Below, piece by piece: positions 8,749 through 16,804 of a stretch of DNA of 64,000 nucleotides. The position numbers were made by a program, and so were the translations under genes. The stretch lies in contig NZ_CP045740.1 in assembly GCF_009650765.1 (NCBI RefSeq), positions 5,184,001 to 5,248,000 on the forward strand, written 5' to 3'. The notes under the pieces were generated by a model. The model saw only the letters and a list, made by a program, of their open reading frames with translations. It was not told where the DNA came from and made no database searches. The stretch is from Streptomyces sp. SUK 48 (GTDB lineage Bacteria; Actinomycetota; Actinomycetes; Streptomycetales; Streptomycetaceae). How positions within the stretch are numbered: the first letter of the stretch is position 1; each line of letters starts with the position of its first letter.

Positions 8749-9084
8749 ATGACGATGAGCCAGGCCATGAGCCGCGGGCCCGCCGGCCGCGCCGTCGCGT
8801 TCCTGCTGGCCCCCCTGCTCTTCCTGCTCCCCCTCGCACTCCTCGACACCGGCGGCCTCACCACCGCCGTCGCCCTCGCCGCGACCGCCGCCGCCGGCTC
8901 CGCGCTCGCCCTGTGCACGCTGCTCGCCGCCGGCTCCGCACCCGCCGTACCGCCCACCCGCGTCCGTACGGCCATACGCGACCGGGCCCGGCGTACGGCC
9001 TTCCTGCCCCAGCGTGATCCCGACGCCCGCGGCCGCCGCAGGCCCCGGGCGCCCGGCCGGACCCTTCCGGCGACCACCGCGTAG
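8749..9084 (+). CDS. Small membrane protein, partner of the YidC paralogue
   Basis: 111 aa from ATG 8749, preceded by a GGGGGAGGGGG purine run. It has two hydrophobic helices (AVAFLLAPLLFLLPLALL, and a long Ala-rich segment AVALAATAAAGSALALCTLLAA) and a basic, Pro/Arg-rich C-terminal tail (RTAIRDRARRTAFLPQRDPD). A CATAAT hexamer about 40 nt upstream could be a -10 box. I do not recognise an enzymatic domain. The gene lies 90 bp before a YidC-like gene in the same direction, and the two are probably co-transcribed. Confidence 0.7.
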   Translation: MTMSQAMSRGPAGRAVAFLLAPLLFLLPLALLDTGGLTTAVALAATAAAGSALALCTLLAAGSAPAVPPTRVRTAIRDRARRTAFLPQRDPDARGRRRPRAPGRTLPATTA

Positions 9085-9174
9085 GGCACGCTCTTCTCGC
9101 TCCGTGACCCCGCGCGGGTCGTCCTGCCGACATCACCTCACCCCGGCACGACGAGACCCCCGGAGGGCTCACCC

Positions 9175-9894
9175 ATGTCCGTCTTCTCCGTCTTCGCGCA
9201 CCTGGTCGAGCGGCTCGCCGACCTGCTCGCACCGCTCTGCCACGGCTCCGCGACCGCCGCCGCGATCGTCCTGTTCACCGCGCTCGTACGACTCCTCGTC
9301 CACCCCCTCTCCCGCGCCGCCGCCCGGGGCCAGCGGGCCCGCGCCGCGCTCCAGCCGCGCATCGCCGAACTGCGCAAGCGGCACGGCAAGGACCAGGAGC
9401 GGTTCCGCACAGCGCTGCTCGAACTGCACACCGAGGAAAAGGTCTCGCCCCTGTCCGGCATCCTGCCGAGCCTGCTCCAGCTCCCCGCGTTCTTCCTCCT
9501 CTACCACCTGTTCTCCAGCACCTCGGGCAACGCGCTGCTCGACCACCGGCTGTTCGCCGCGCCGCTCGGCGGGCGGTGGGCCGACGCGCTCGCCGGGGAC
9601 GGGCTGTTCGGCGGCGCCGGGGTCGTCTACCTGGCGCTCTTCGCCCTGGTCGCGGGCGTCGCCACCTTCAACTACCGGCGCGCGAGGACGCAGATGGCGC
9701 AGAACCCGGTCATGGCCGCCGCCGGCGGCGAGGAGCAGGTGCCGGGGCTCGGGGCGGTCGGCAAGGTGATGCCGTTCCTGTCCTTCTTCACCCTGGTCAG
9801 CGTGGCCGTCGTACCGCTGGCCGCCGCGTTGTACGTCGTCACCAGTACGACGTGGAGCGCGGTGGAGCGGGCGGCGCTGTACCGGCAGTCGTAA
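9175..9894 (+). CDS. YidC/Oxa1-like membrane protein insertase paralogue
   Basis: 239 aa from ATG 9175 (GGAGG about 10 nt upstream). Lacking the periplasmic P1 domain, it matches the short Gram-positive form. Core features: helix 1 ATAAAIVLFTALVRLLVHPLS with the conserved hydrophilic-groove Arg, a cytoplasmic hairpin (QPRIAELRKRHGKDQERF), LPSLLQLPAFFLLYHLF, and late helices VVYLALFALVAGVATF and VMPFLSFFTLVSVAVVPLAAALYV. YidC helps insert and fold membrane proteins. The main yidC of Streptomyces lies by the origin next to rnpA and rpmH. Those genes are absent here, so this is a second copy with a possibly specialised role. Confidence 0.9.
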   Translation: MSVFSVFAHLVERLADLLAPLCHGSATAAAIVLFTALVRLLVHPLSRAAARGQRARAALQPRIAELRKRHGKDQERFRTALLELHTEEKVSPLSGILPSLLQLPAFFLLYHLFSSTSGNALLDHRLFAAPLGGRWADALAGDGLFGGAGVVYLALFALVAGVATFNYRRARTQMAQNPVMAAAGGEEQVPGLGAVGKVMPFLSFFTLVSVAVVPLAAALYVVTSTTWSAVERAALYRQS

Positions 9895-10041
9895 CGGCCG
9901 GAACGGCCGTAACGGCCGGGGTTACGGTCCAGTACGTGAACAGGGTCTTGCCGGGTGGACGGGGTGATTGGAGGATCGTCCAGCCCTCCGATGGCCGCAC
10001 ACCTCGGCCGGGCACCCGCGATCGAGGGAGAGGGTGACCCC

Positions 10042-10899
10042 ATGAAGTTGCTGCGAGTCGGTACGGCGGGGGCCGAGCGGCCCGCGCTGCTCGACGCCGA
10101 CGGAACCCTGCGCGACCTGTCCGCACTCGTGGACGACATCGACGGGGCGCTGCTCGCCGACGCCGCCGCGCTCGGGCGGGTGCGGGACGCGGCCGCCGCC
10201 GGCGGGCTGCCCGTGCTGGACGCGGCGGGGCTGCGCGTCGGGCCGCCGCTCGGGCGGATCGGGAAGATCGTGTGCATCGGGCTGAACTACCACGACCACG
10301 CGCGCGAGACCGGCGCCGAGCCGCCCGGTGAGCCGGTCGTCTTCCTCAAGGCGCCGGACACGGTGGTCGGGCCCGACGACACCGTGCTCGTGCCGCGCGG
10401 CTCGGCCAAGACCGACTGGGAGGTGGAGCTGGCCGTCGTCATCGGGCGCCCGGCGCGCTACCTGGAGTCGGCCGAGGAGGCGCTCGCGCATGTCGCCGGG
10501 TACGCGGTCGCGCACGACGTCTCCGAGCGGGAGTTCCAGATCGAGCGCGGCGGCACCTGGGACAAGGGCAAGAACTGCGAGACGTTCAACCCGCTCGGGC
10601 CCTGGCTGGTGACGGCGGACGAGGTCCCCGATCCGCAGCGGCTGTCGCTCCGGCTCTGGGTCAACGGGGAGCTGAAGCAGGACGGCACGACGGCGGAGCA
10701 GATCTTCCCGGTCGGCGAAGTGGTGCGCTACGTCAGCCAGTTCATGGCGCTGTACCCCGGAGACGTGATCAACACCGGGACGCCGGCCGGGGTGGCGATG
10801 GGGCACCCCGAGCCGAAGCCGTATCTGCGCGCCGGGGACGTGGTGGAACTGGAGGTCGAGGGCCTCGGGCGGCAGCGGCAGGAGTTCAAGGACGCGTAG
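10042..10899 (+). CDS. Fumarylacetoacetate hydrolase family protein
   Basis: 285 aa from ATG 10042 (GAGGGAGAGGGTGA upstream). The FAH-type C-terminal domain begins at IGKIVCIGLNYHDHARE and continues with PVVFLKAPDTVVGPDD, DWEVELAVVIGR (metal-binding Glu-x-Glu) and GYAVAHDVSEREFQ. Family members cleave or hydrate C-C and C=C bonds in 2-oxo acids such as acylpyruvates; many are annotated ureidoglycolate lyase or 2-hydroxyhepta-2,4-diene-1,7-dioate isomerase. The N-terminal 65 residues form the usual small cap. No neighbour reveals a specific pathway. Confidence 0.92.
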   Translation: MKLLRVGTAGAERPALLDADGTLRDLSALVDDIDGALLADAAALGRVRDAAAAGGLPVLDAAGLRVGPPLGRIGKIVCIGLNYHDHARETGAEPPGEPVVFLKAPDTVVGPDDTVLVPRGSAKTDWEVELAVVIGRPARYLESAEEALAHVAGYAVAHDVSEREFQIERGGTWDKGKNCETFNPLGPWLVTADEVPDPQRLSLRLWVNGELKQDGTTAEQIFPVGEVVRYVSQFMALYPGDVINTGTPAGVAMGHPEPKPYLRAGDVVELEVEGLGRQRQEFKDA

Positions 10900-10907
10900 C
10901 CGCCGCG

Positions 10908-10946
10908 CCGGGTGGGACGGGTCACGCGTGACGCGGCCCCACCCGG
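10908..10946. terminator. Bidirectional hairpin between convergent genes
   Basis: CCGGGTGGG (10908-10916) pairs with CCCACCCGG (10938-10946). The centre is itself a perfect palindrome, GTCACGCGTGAC (10921-10932). It sits between the stops of the FAH gene (10899) and the LLM gene (10987). There is no U-tract, as usual in Streptomyces. Confidence 0.75.
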
Positions 10947-10986
10947 TTCGGGCGCCCGCCGGTCCGGGACCGTGCGGCCGGACCGC

Positions 10987-11862
10987 TCACCGCAGCAGCA
11001 GGGCCAGCCTGCGCCACTGTTCCCGCGGGAGGGTGTGGCCCGCGTCCTCCGTGACGACCTGGAGGGCCACGTGGTCGGCGCCCGCCTCGTGGAAGGCGTG
11101 CACGCGGCGGCGGATGCGGTCGTCGTCGCCCCAGGCGAAGACCGCGTCGATGAGCCGGTCGCTGCCGCCGCCCGCGGTGTCGGACTCGTCGAAGCCGAGG
11201 CGCAGGAAGTTGTTGGTGTAGTTGGGGAGTTCGAGATAGCGGGCCAGATAGCCGCGGGCGATCTCGCGGGCGCGGGTCGGGTTCTGCTCCAGGACGACCT
11301 TGAACTCCGGGGCGAGCAGCGGGCCCTGGCCGAGGATCTCGCGGGCCTGCGCGGTGTGCTCGGGGGTGACGAGGTAGGGGATGGCGCCGGCCGCGCGGCC
11401 CCCGGCCAGGTTCAGCATCTTGGGGCCGAGCGCGGCCAGGACCCGGCGGCCGGCCGGGACACCGGCCCGGTCCAGCTCGTCCAGGTAGCCGACCATCGCG
11501 GAGTAGGGGCGGTGGTAGCCCTCGACGCGGGGTCCGTGGCTCACGCCGAGGCCCAGGAGGAAGCGGCCGGGGTGGGAGGACTCCAGCCGGGCGAAGTCGG
11601 CCGCGGTCGTGGCGGCGTCCTGCTGCCAGACGCTCTGGATGCTGGTGCCGACCGTGATGTGGTGGGTGGCCTCGATGAGCGGGGTCGCGTGCGCGGCGGT
11701 GCTGTTGCCGCCGAGCCAGATCGCGCCGAAGTCGAGTTCCTCCAGCTCGGCGGCGGCGTCCTCCTGCTCGCCGCGGCGCGCGGGGTCCTCCGCGCGCAGC
11801 GCGACGTCCCAGACGCCGTGCCGGCCGAGGCGTTCCTTCAGCGTGCCGGTGCTCTGACTCAT
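10987..11862 (-). CDS. LLM-class F420-dependent oxidoreductase (TIGR03620-like)
   Basis: 291 aa from ATG 11862. A luciferase-like TIM barrel: LEELDFGAIWLGG, ATHHITVGTSIQSVW, ADFARLESSHPGRFLLGLGVSHGP (a typical family motif), GRRVLAALGPKMLNLAGGRAAGAIPYLVTPEHT, and C-terminal DDDRIRRRVHAFHEAGADHVALQV. Such enzymes move hydride between cofactor F420 (or FMN) and diverse small substrates. It is the last gene of a minus-strand group but is 120 bp from the UPF0303 gene, so it may have its own promoter. Confidence 0.9.
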   Translation of the reverse strand: MSQSTGTLKERLGRHGVWDVALRAEDPARRGEQEDAAAELEELDFGAIWLGGNSTAAHATPLIEATHHITVGTSIQSVWQQDAATTAADFARLESSHPGRFLLGLGVSHGPRVEGYHRPYSAMVGYLDELDRAGVPAGRRVLAALGPKMLNLAGGRAAGAIPYLVTPEHTAQAREILGQGPLLAPEFKVVLEQNPTRAREIARGYLARYLELPNYTNNFLRLGFDESDTAGGGSDRLIDAVFAWGDDDRIRRRVHAFHEAGADHVALQVVTEDAGHTLPREQWRRLALLLR

Positions 11863-11982
11863 GCGGGCGATCCCTCCGGAGGGTGGGGTGGTGCTGGCGT
11901 GCTCATCACGTCTGTGCCCACTGCCAACCGGAGGGCGTTCTGGCTGATTCCCGGGTTCCCTCGGTCTGGCTGCCCGGTTCCC

Positions 11983-12495
11983 TCAGTCGGTCGAATCGCC
12001 GGGGGAGCCCGCCGGGCGGCCGAGGAACTTCTCCAGCGCCGCCACCACCAGCCGGTGGTCCTCGACCTGGGGCAGCCCCGAGACGGTCACCGCGCCGATG
12101 ATGCCCGCCTGCTCCAGGCGGATCGGGAAGGAGCCGCCGTGGGCCGCGTAGGTGTCCGCGTCGAGGCGGGAGGAGTTCTCGAAGGTGGTGCCCTTGGCGC
12201 GGAAGCGGGAGCCGACCAGGTAGGAGGCGGCGCCGAAGCGCTCGACCACCCGGCGCTTGCGGACGATCCAGGCGTCGTTGTCCGGGGCGGAGCCGGGCAG
12301 CGCCGCGTGGAAGAGCTGCTGGCCGCCGCGGTGGATGTCGATCGCGACCGGCAGCCCGCGCTCGCGGGCCAGCCCGACCATCAGGGAACCGAGCGCCCAC
12401 GCGTCGTCGTACGTGAACCGGTCGAACACCAGGCGGTGCTCCTGCTCCTCCAGTTCCTCGATGGAGGGCGCGAGTTGCTGCTGCTGCGTGGTCAC
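11983..12495 (-). CDS. UPF0303 / GlcG-HbpS-like (heme-degrading domain) protein
   Basis: 170 aa from ATG 12493-12495, overlapping the stop of the oxidoreductase gene by 4 bp (ATGA). The GlcG/HbpS fold is seen as FDRFTYDDAWALGSLMVGLAR, GLPVAIDIHRGGQQLFHAALPG, NDAWIVRKRRVVERFGAASY, a GGSFPIRLEQAGIIGAVTVSG glycine-rich strand, and EDHRLVVAALEKFL. Relatives bind heme or small ligands; no enzymatic residues are assigned. The 4-bp overlap with a Gfo/Idh/MocA gene indicates a two-gene operon and a linked role in sugar or inositol metabolism (inferred). Confidence 0.88.
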   Translation of the reverse strand: MTTQQQQLAPSIEELEEQEHRLVFDRFTYDDAWALGSLMVGLARERGLPVAIDIHRGGQQLFHAALPGSAPDNDAWIVRKRRVVERFGAASYLVGSRFRAKGTTFENSSRLDADTYAAHGGSFPIRLEQAGIIGAVTVSGLPQVEDHRLVVAALEKFLGRPAGSPGDSTD

Positions 12496-13556
12496 AGGGT
12501 CACCGTCACCTTCTCCTGGGCGGACCTGCGGGCCGCCTCCAGTACGTCGAGGGCGGCGGCCGCCTCCAGGGCGGTCACCGGGTTGGGGCCCGCGCCGGTG
12601 AGGGCGGCGGCGACGGCCGCGTAGTAGGCGGGGTAGTCACCGGGCAGGGTCTTCACGGGGGTGCCGCCGCCGGTCAGCGGGGACTCGCCGGCGCCGATCC
12701 GGCCGTACAGGGCCTCGGGCTCCGCGCCCCACCGGGGGCCGGGGTGCAGGCCCTCGCGCAGGGCGGCCTCCTGGGGGTCGAGGCCGTACTTCACATAGCC
12801 CGCCTCGGAGCCCAGCACCCGGAAGCGCGGGCCGAGCTGGGGGGTCGTCGCGGAGACGTGGAGGTGGGAGCGGACACCGCTCGCGTGGGTGAGCGCGATG
12901 AAGGTGTCGTCGTCGGCCTCGGCGCCCGGACGGCGCACGTCGGCCTCCGCGTACACCTCCGCGGCCGGGCCGAACAGCACCAGGGCCTGATCGACGACAT
13001 GGCTGCCGAGGTCGTAGAGCAGACCGCCGATCTCCGCCGGGTCGCCGGACTCGCGCCAGCCGCCCTTGGGGCGCGGGCGCCAGCGCTCGAAGCGGGACTC
13101 GAAGCGGCGCACCTCGCCGAGCGCGCCGTCGTCGAGGAGGGCGCGCAGGGTGAGGAAGTCGTTGTCCCAGCGGCGGTTCTGGAAGACGGACAGCAGGAGG
13201 CCGCGGTCCTCGGCGAGGGCGGCGAGCGCCCGGGCCTCGGCGGCGGTGCCGGCGACCGGCTTGTCCACGACCACGGGCAGGCCCGCCTCCAGGGCCGCGG
13301 TGGCGAGCGGGACGTGCGTCTTGTTCGGGGCGGCGACGACGAGCAGGTCCAGCTCGCCCGCGCGGGCGAAGAGGTCCTCGGGGGCCGCGGCGAGCGTCAC
13401 GTCCGGGAACGCGTCGCGGGCCTGCCGCTGCCGCTCCGGGTTCGAGGTGGCGACCGTGTCGAGGACGAGGCCCTCGGTGGCGGCGATCAGGGGGGCGTGG
13501 AAGACGGAGCCGGCGAGGCCGTAGCCGATCAGGCCGACGCGGAGGGGAGTGCTCAT
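12492..13556 (-). CDS. Gfo/Idh/MocA-family NAD(P)-dependent oxidoreductase
   Basis: 354 aa from ATG 13556; the longer in-frame start at 13592 lies inside the operator palindrome and is less likely. The Rossmann fold begins VGLIGYGLAGSVFHAPLI. The EKP-like signature is VVVDKPVAGTAAEA, with the substrate-binding lysine. The C-terminal domain includes LYDLGSHVVDQALVLFG (DxGxHxxD, catalytic His) and HLHVSATTPQLGPRFRVLGSEAGY. It oxidises sugars or inositols with NAD(P). It is divergent from a ROK regulator with only 56 bp between them, which places it under that regulator's control. Confidence 0.93.
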   Translation of the reverse strand: MSTPLRVGLIGYGLAGSVFHAPLIAATEGLVLDTVATSNPERQRQARDAFPDVTLAAAPEDLFARAGELDLLVVAAPNKTHVPLATAALEAGLPVVVDKPVAGTAAEARALAALAEDRGLLLSVFQNRRWDNDFLTLRALLDDGALGEVRRFESRFERWRPRPKGGWRESGDPAEIGGLLYDLGSHVVDQALVLFGPAAEVYAEADVRRPGAEADDDTFIALTHASGVRSHLHVSATTPQLGPRFRVLGSEAGYVKYGLDPQEAALREGLHPGPRWGAEPEALYGRIGAGESPLTGGGTPVKTLPGDYPAYYAAVAAALTGAGPNPVTALEAAAALDVLEAARRSAQEKVTVTL

Positions 13557-13562
13557 GCGCTC

Positions 13563-13589
13563 CACTTTCGCAACGCTGTTGCCAAAGTG
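13563..13589. promoter_or_regulatory. 27-bp palindromic operator between ROK and oxidoreductase genes
   Basis: The site has outer arms CACTTT (13563-13568) and AAAGTG (13584-13589), inner arms GCAAC (13570-13574) and GTTGC (13578-13582), a GCT centre and a single C:C mismatch. It fills the core of the 56-bp divergent spacer, 6 bp from the oxidoreductase start. ROK repressors of the NagC/XylR type bind such long dyads. Confidence 0.82.
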
Positions 13590-13612
13590 CAAGCCGCGGG
13601 GAGAATGGGCGT

Positions 13613-14746
13613 GTGAGCGAGGACAGGGTGAACAGCGGACGGGCCGGAGCGAACCTGGGGGCGGTGCGGTCGCACAACAGCGCGCTCGTGCTCGGTCTGC
13701 TGCGCGGGGCCGGGACGGAGGGCATCAGCCGACTGGAGCTGGCCGAGCGGACCGGGCTGACCCCGCAGGCCGTCAGCAAGATCACCCGACGGCTGCGGGA
13801 GGCGGGGCTCGCGGCGGAGGCGGGCCGGCGCGCCTCCACGGGCGGCAAGCCGCGCACGGTGCTGCGGCTGGTGCCGGAGGCGGGACACGCGGTGGGGGTG
13901 CAGCTGGACCGGGACGCGCTGCGGGTGGTGCTCGTACGGCTGGACGGGGAGGTGGTGGGCGAGCGGCACGGGGAGCTGGACCTCGGGGCGGGCGCGGAGG
14001 CCGTGCTCGGGGTGGTCGAGGCGGCGGTGACCGAACTGCTCCGCCGCTGCCTGGGCTCTCTCGGGGAGCTCGCCGAGGCCGGCTCGCCGCTGGGGGTGGG
14101 GGTGGCCCTGCCGGGCCCGCTCGACCATGTGCGGGGCGTGCTGCACCGGGTCACCGGGTTCCCGGGGTGGGACGGCTTCCCGCTGCGCGACGCGCTGCAC
14201 GGGCGGCTGGGCGTGCCGGTCGTCGTGGACAAGGACACGAACGCGGCGGCGGTGGGGCTGGCGGTCGGGGGCGCGGGGGGCTCGTTCGCCTACCTGCATC
14301 TCGGTACGGGGCTCGGGGCAGGGCTGGTGATCGGCGGGCGGGTGCACCGGGGGGCGCGGACCGGCGCGGGGGAGTTCGGGCACCAGGTCGTCCAGCTGGA
14401 CGGGCCGCGCTGCGCGTGCGGGGACCGGGGGTGCCTGGAGGTGCTGTGCCTGGCCGCGGTGGCCCGGGGGGAGACGGAGGCGGCGGCGCGGGTGCTCGGG
14501 GTGGGGGCCGGGAATCTCGTGGGGCTGCTGGACATCGACCGGGTGCTGCTCGGGGGGCGGACCGTGCTGGCGGACCCGGAGCCCTTCATACGGGGGGTGT
14601 CGGCCGAGCTGGACGCGCGGGCGCGGCGGGAGGGGCTCCGGGAGGGCGTCGCGGTGGACGTGGTGCGGCGGGGGGAGCGGGTCGTGGCCCAGGGGGCGGC
14701 GGAGATGGTGCTGGGGGCGGCGGTGTTCGGACGCGGAGAGGGGTGA
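13613..14746 (+). CDS. ROK-family transcriptional regulator
   Basis: 377 aa from GTG 13613. The N-terminal winged HTH (SALVLGLLRGAGTEGISRLELAERTGLTP, then AVSKITRRLREAGL) precedes a ROK sugar-kinase-like domain: VGVGVALPGPLD, VVVDKDTNAAAVGLA, YLHLGTGLGAGLVIGG, GAGEFGHQVV (E-x-G-H) and the zinc motif CACGDRGCLE. The conserved ROK zinc ligands are intact. As in XylR/NagC, a sugar or sugar phosphate probably releases it from DNA. It likely regulates itself and the divergent Gfo/Idh/MocA operon through the palindrome at 13563-13589. Confidence 0.93.
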   Translation: MSEDRVNSGRAGANLGAVRSHNSALVLGLLRGAGTEGISRLELAERTGLTPQAVSKITRRLREAGLAAEAGRRASTGGKPRTVLRLVPEAGHAVGVQLDRDALRVVLVRLDGEVVGERHGELDLGAGAEAVLGVVEAAVTELLRRCLGSLGELAEAGSPLGVGVALPGPLDHVRGVLHRVTGFPGWDGFPLRDALHGRLGVPVVVDKDTNAAAVGLAVGGAGGSFAYLHLGTGLGAGLVIGGRVHRGARTGAGEFGHQVVQLDGPRCACGDRGCLEVLCLAAVARGETEAAARVLGVGAGNLVGLLDIDRVLLGGRTVLADPEPFIRGVSAELDARARREGLREGVAVDVVRRGERVVAQGAAEMVLGAAVFGRGEG

Positions 14747-14877
14747 GGGGGCGAGGGGAGGGGGCTGAGGGGGCCGGGGGCGCGCCGGACCGCCGGTTTT
14801 CGAGCGTGCCGCGCGAACGCCGGACCCGTATGTGGGTACTCATGCGAGTGGGGTTGCCCAGGGGACGGAGGTGCCCG

Positions 14878-15222
14878 GTGAGGTCGATGAGAACCGGAGT
14901 GGTCATCGGAGCGATCGGGATCGCCCTGGTCTGTGTCCCGGGCGGCGGCACGGCCGTCGCGGCGCGGGGCGCGGGCGTCCGCTCCTGCGGCGCCGACCCC
15001 GCCTCGGGGCTGGGCGTCCTCGCGGGCAAGCGGGTGACCTGCGGCGTGGCACGCCAGGTCGCGGCCGCCTATACGAAGGTCTGGCACGGCGCGCGGGGCG
15101 GGGCCGAGGTGCGCGCGGCCGGGGCCAGGTGGACGTGCGGGGAACGGCGGGGGAATCCCGATCCGTACCAGGCATGTGTGGAGGTGAAGGGCAGCGGGCG
15201 CGTGGTCACGCTGTCGTCCTGA
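14878..15222 (+). CDS. Small secreted protein, unknown function
   Basis: 114 aa from GTG 14878 (GGAGG 7 nt upstream); ATG 14887 is an in-frame alternative. Signal peptide: MRTGVVIGAIGIALVCVPGGGTAVAA. The mature protein has four Cys (SCGADP, VTCGVA, WTCGER, QACVEVKGS), suggesting two disulfides, and ends in a strand-rich segment. A SnoaL/lipase-chaperone-like pattern is not evident. The family is common in Streptomyces exoproteomes without known function. The gene follows the ROK gene after 131 bp of G-rich sequence. Confidence 0.7.
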   Translation: MRSMRTGVVIGAIGIALVCVPGGGTAVAARGAGVRSCGADPASGLGVLAGKRVTCGVARQVAAAYTKVWHGARGGAEVRAAGARWTCGERRGNPDPYQACVEVKGSGRVVTLSS

Positions 15223-15277
15223 GCCGTAGCCAGTAGCCGCAGCCGTACGTACGACCCGAGACACACCGGAGGTTCCC

Positions 15278-15559
15278 ATGAGGTCCATGCGACCGTTCGC
15301 GGCCGGTGCCGTAGCGCTTCTCGCGTTCTCCGTCGCCGTGCCCGCGGCCCACGCCGCCCCGCAGTCCAACTGCGACAAGGCCCTCGCCGCCGCCCAGCGG
15401 GCCGAGCGGTACTACGACGGCCTGAAGACCGACCTGCTGCGCAGTATCGCGAACGGCGGGCACCCCGGCACCGCCCAGCGGCAGGCGCTGCAGAAGGCCG
15501 AGAGCGTACGGAACTCGACGTCCACCGAGGCCGAGCGCGTCTGCGCGGGCGCGTCCTGA
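15278..15559 (+). CDS. Small secreted protein with two cysteines
   Basis: 93 aa from ATG 15278 (GGAGG about 9 nt upstream). Signal peptide PFAAGAVALLAFSVAVPAAHA, cleaved before APQSNC. The mature chain (about 68 aa) is predicted helical (CDKALAAAQRAERYYDGLKTD) and has one Cys at each end, likely a disulfide. Function unknown. It is followed by a short tandem repeat array. Confidence 0.75.
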   Translation: MRSMRPFAAGAVALLAFSVAVPAAHAAPQSNCDKALAAAQRAERYYDGLKTDLLRSIANGGHPGTAQRQALQKAESVRNSTSTEAERVCAGAS

Positions 15560-15560
15560 C

Positions 15561-15635
15561 GGGCCGCCACCGTGTGAGGCGACCGCCACCGCGTGAGCCG
15601 ACCGCCACCGTGTGAGCGGACCGCCACCGTGTGAG
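15561..15635. repeat. Four tandem copies of an about 19-bp unit
   Basis: The units at 15561-15578, 15579-15597, 15598-15616 and 15617-15635 share the core GACCGCCACCGTGTGAG with one or two substitutions each. The array begins right after the stop codon at 15559. Each unit contains a TGA, so it is not coding in that frame. It may be a slipped-strand expansion. Confidence 0.85.
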
Positions 15636-15761
15636 CGGTCGGCCGACTCAACCGCCTCGGCCACCTCCCGGCCAAACTCCTCGGCCGATCGAGCGGCATT
15701 CCGGTCCGGCCCGGAGCGGCGGCCCGGCCCCGCGCCCCTGAACCGGCATGGTCATGTGTTC

Positions 15762-16766
15762 ATGCGACTGTGTACGTCCCCGTCCCCCGGCCGCATCGCC
15801 CTCCGCCCCCTCGGCCTCGCCGCGGCCGCCGCCCTCGTCCCCCTCCCGGCCGCCGTTCTCGCCCCCGTCCCGGCGTCGGCCCTCGGGGTCCCCGTCCCGG
15901 CGTCGGCCCCCGGCGGCCCGCGCCCCGTCGCGGCCGCCACCTCCGCGCCCTCCTGTGCCGCGCCCGGTGAGCACGCCTTCCCCCTGAACACCCGGATCCG
16001 CGGCGGCCCCACCGAGTACCGGCCCGGCACCGGTGCCGGCACCTGGTACATCGATCTCACCAACACCACCCCCCGCTCCTGCGCGGGCATCCACCCGGTC
16101 GTCGTCCTCGTCGACGACCGGCACGAACTGACGGCCGGGCAGGCCCGGTTGGACTTCGACGACGGCTCCCGCGTCCACCCGGTGACGTTCGAGAGCACCG
16201 ATGAGAAGGAGTTGGTCGGCGTGCTGGACGCACCCGGATTCAGCGGTTTCACCGTGTCGCCCGGCAAGACCGTCAGCGTGCGGGTCCGCCTCGCGCTCAC
16301 CCATGAGGCCGCCGTGCCCGACCAGGTCACCGCCAACGCGGCCGCCGTGCAGCGGCGCGGCCAGGACGGGGACTGGGTGGGCGAGTCCAATGCCTACCGG
16401 TTCGGGGTCGGCACCCCGATGTCCCCGGCGCCCGAGCCGCCCGGGGACCAGGACGGCACCCCGGTGGCACAGGACCTGTCGGGAACGGGAACGGGCACGG
16501 GTGCGGGACAGAGCTCCGGCACCGGGAGTACGGACCCCGGCACCCCGGAGCCCGGCACCGGCTCGGACGGCCCCGGCACCCCCCGCCCCGCAGGCACCGC
16601 CGCCGACCCCTCCCTCCCCTTCGCCCAGGACGCCCAGGAGGCCGGGCGGCGCGCCCGCGAACTCGCCCGGACCGGCCCCGCCCTCACCCATGGCCTGCTC
16701 GCCGCCACCGGTGCCCTGCTCTGTGTGACCGGTGCCGCGTTCCTGCTGGCCCGCAGGCGCCGCTGA
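15762..16766 (+). CDS. Sortase-anchored cell-surface protein (LARTG signal)
   Basis: 334 aa from ATG 15762. Signal peptide: PLGLAAAAALVPLPAAVLAPVPASA. The exported part has a globular domain (residues about 65-205) with Ig-like strand patterns: WYIDLTNTTPRSCAGIHPVVVLVDD and TVSVRVRLALTHEAA. A Gly/Pro/Thr-rich linker leads to the sorting signal ELARTGP, a hydrophobic helix (GLLAATGALLCVTGAAFLLA) and the tail RRRR. LARTG fits the LAxTG preference of class E sortases, one of which is encoded at 5743-6546. The ligand is unknown. Confidence 0.85.
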   Translation: MRLCTSPSPGRIALRPLGLAAAAALVPLPAAVLAPVPASALGVPVPASAPGGPRPVAAATSAPSCAAPGEHAFPLNTRIRGGPTEYRPGTGAGTWYIDLTNTTPRSCAGIHPVVVLVDDRHELTAGQARLDFDDGSRVHPVTFESTDEKELVGVLDAPGFSGFTVSPGKTVSVRVRLALTHEAAVPDQVTANAAAVQRRGQDGDWVGESNAYRFGVGTPMSPAPEPPGDQDGTPVAQDLSGTGTGTGAGQSSGTGSTDPGTPEPGTGSDGPGTPRPAGTAADPSLPFAQDAQEAGRRARELARTGPALTHGLLAATGALLCVTGAAFLLARRRR

Positions 16767-16804
16767 GTTGAGGGAGCCCCGCCCCCGTCTGCGACGATCC
16801 CTGC

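Noticed and set aside
12637..14238. A long minus-strand frame opposite the ROK gene
   Set aside because: Composition is typical of antisense shadows in high-GC DNA, and both real genes there have clear family motifs.
15561..15635. Possible CRISPR array
   Set aside because: Units are directly adjacent with no spacers, and no cas genes are present.
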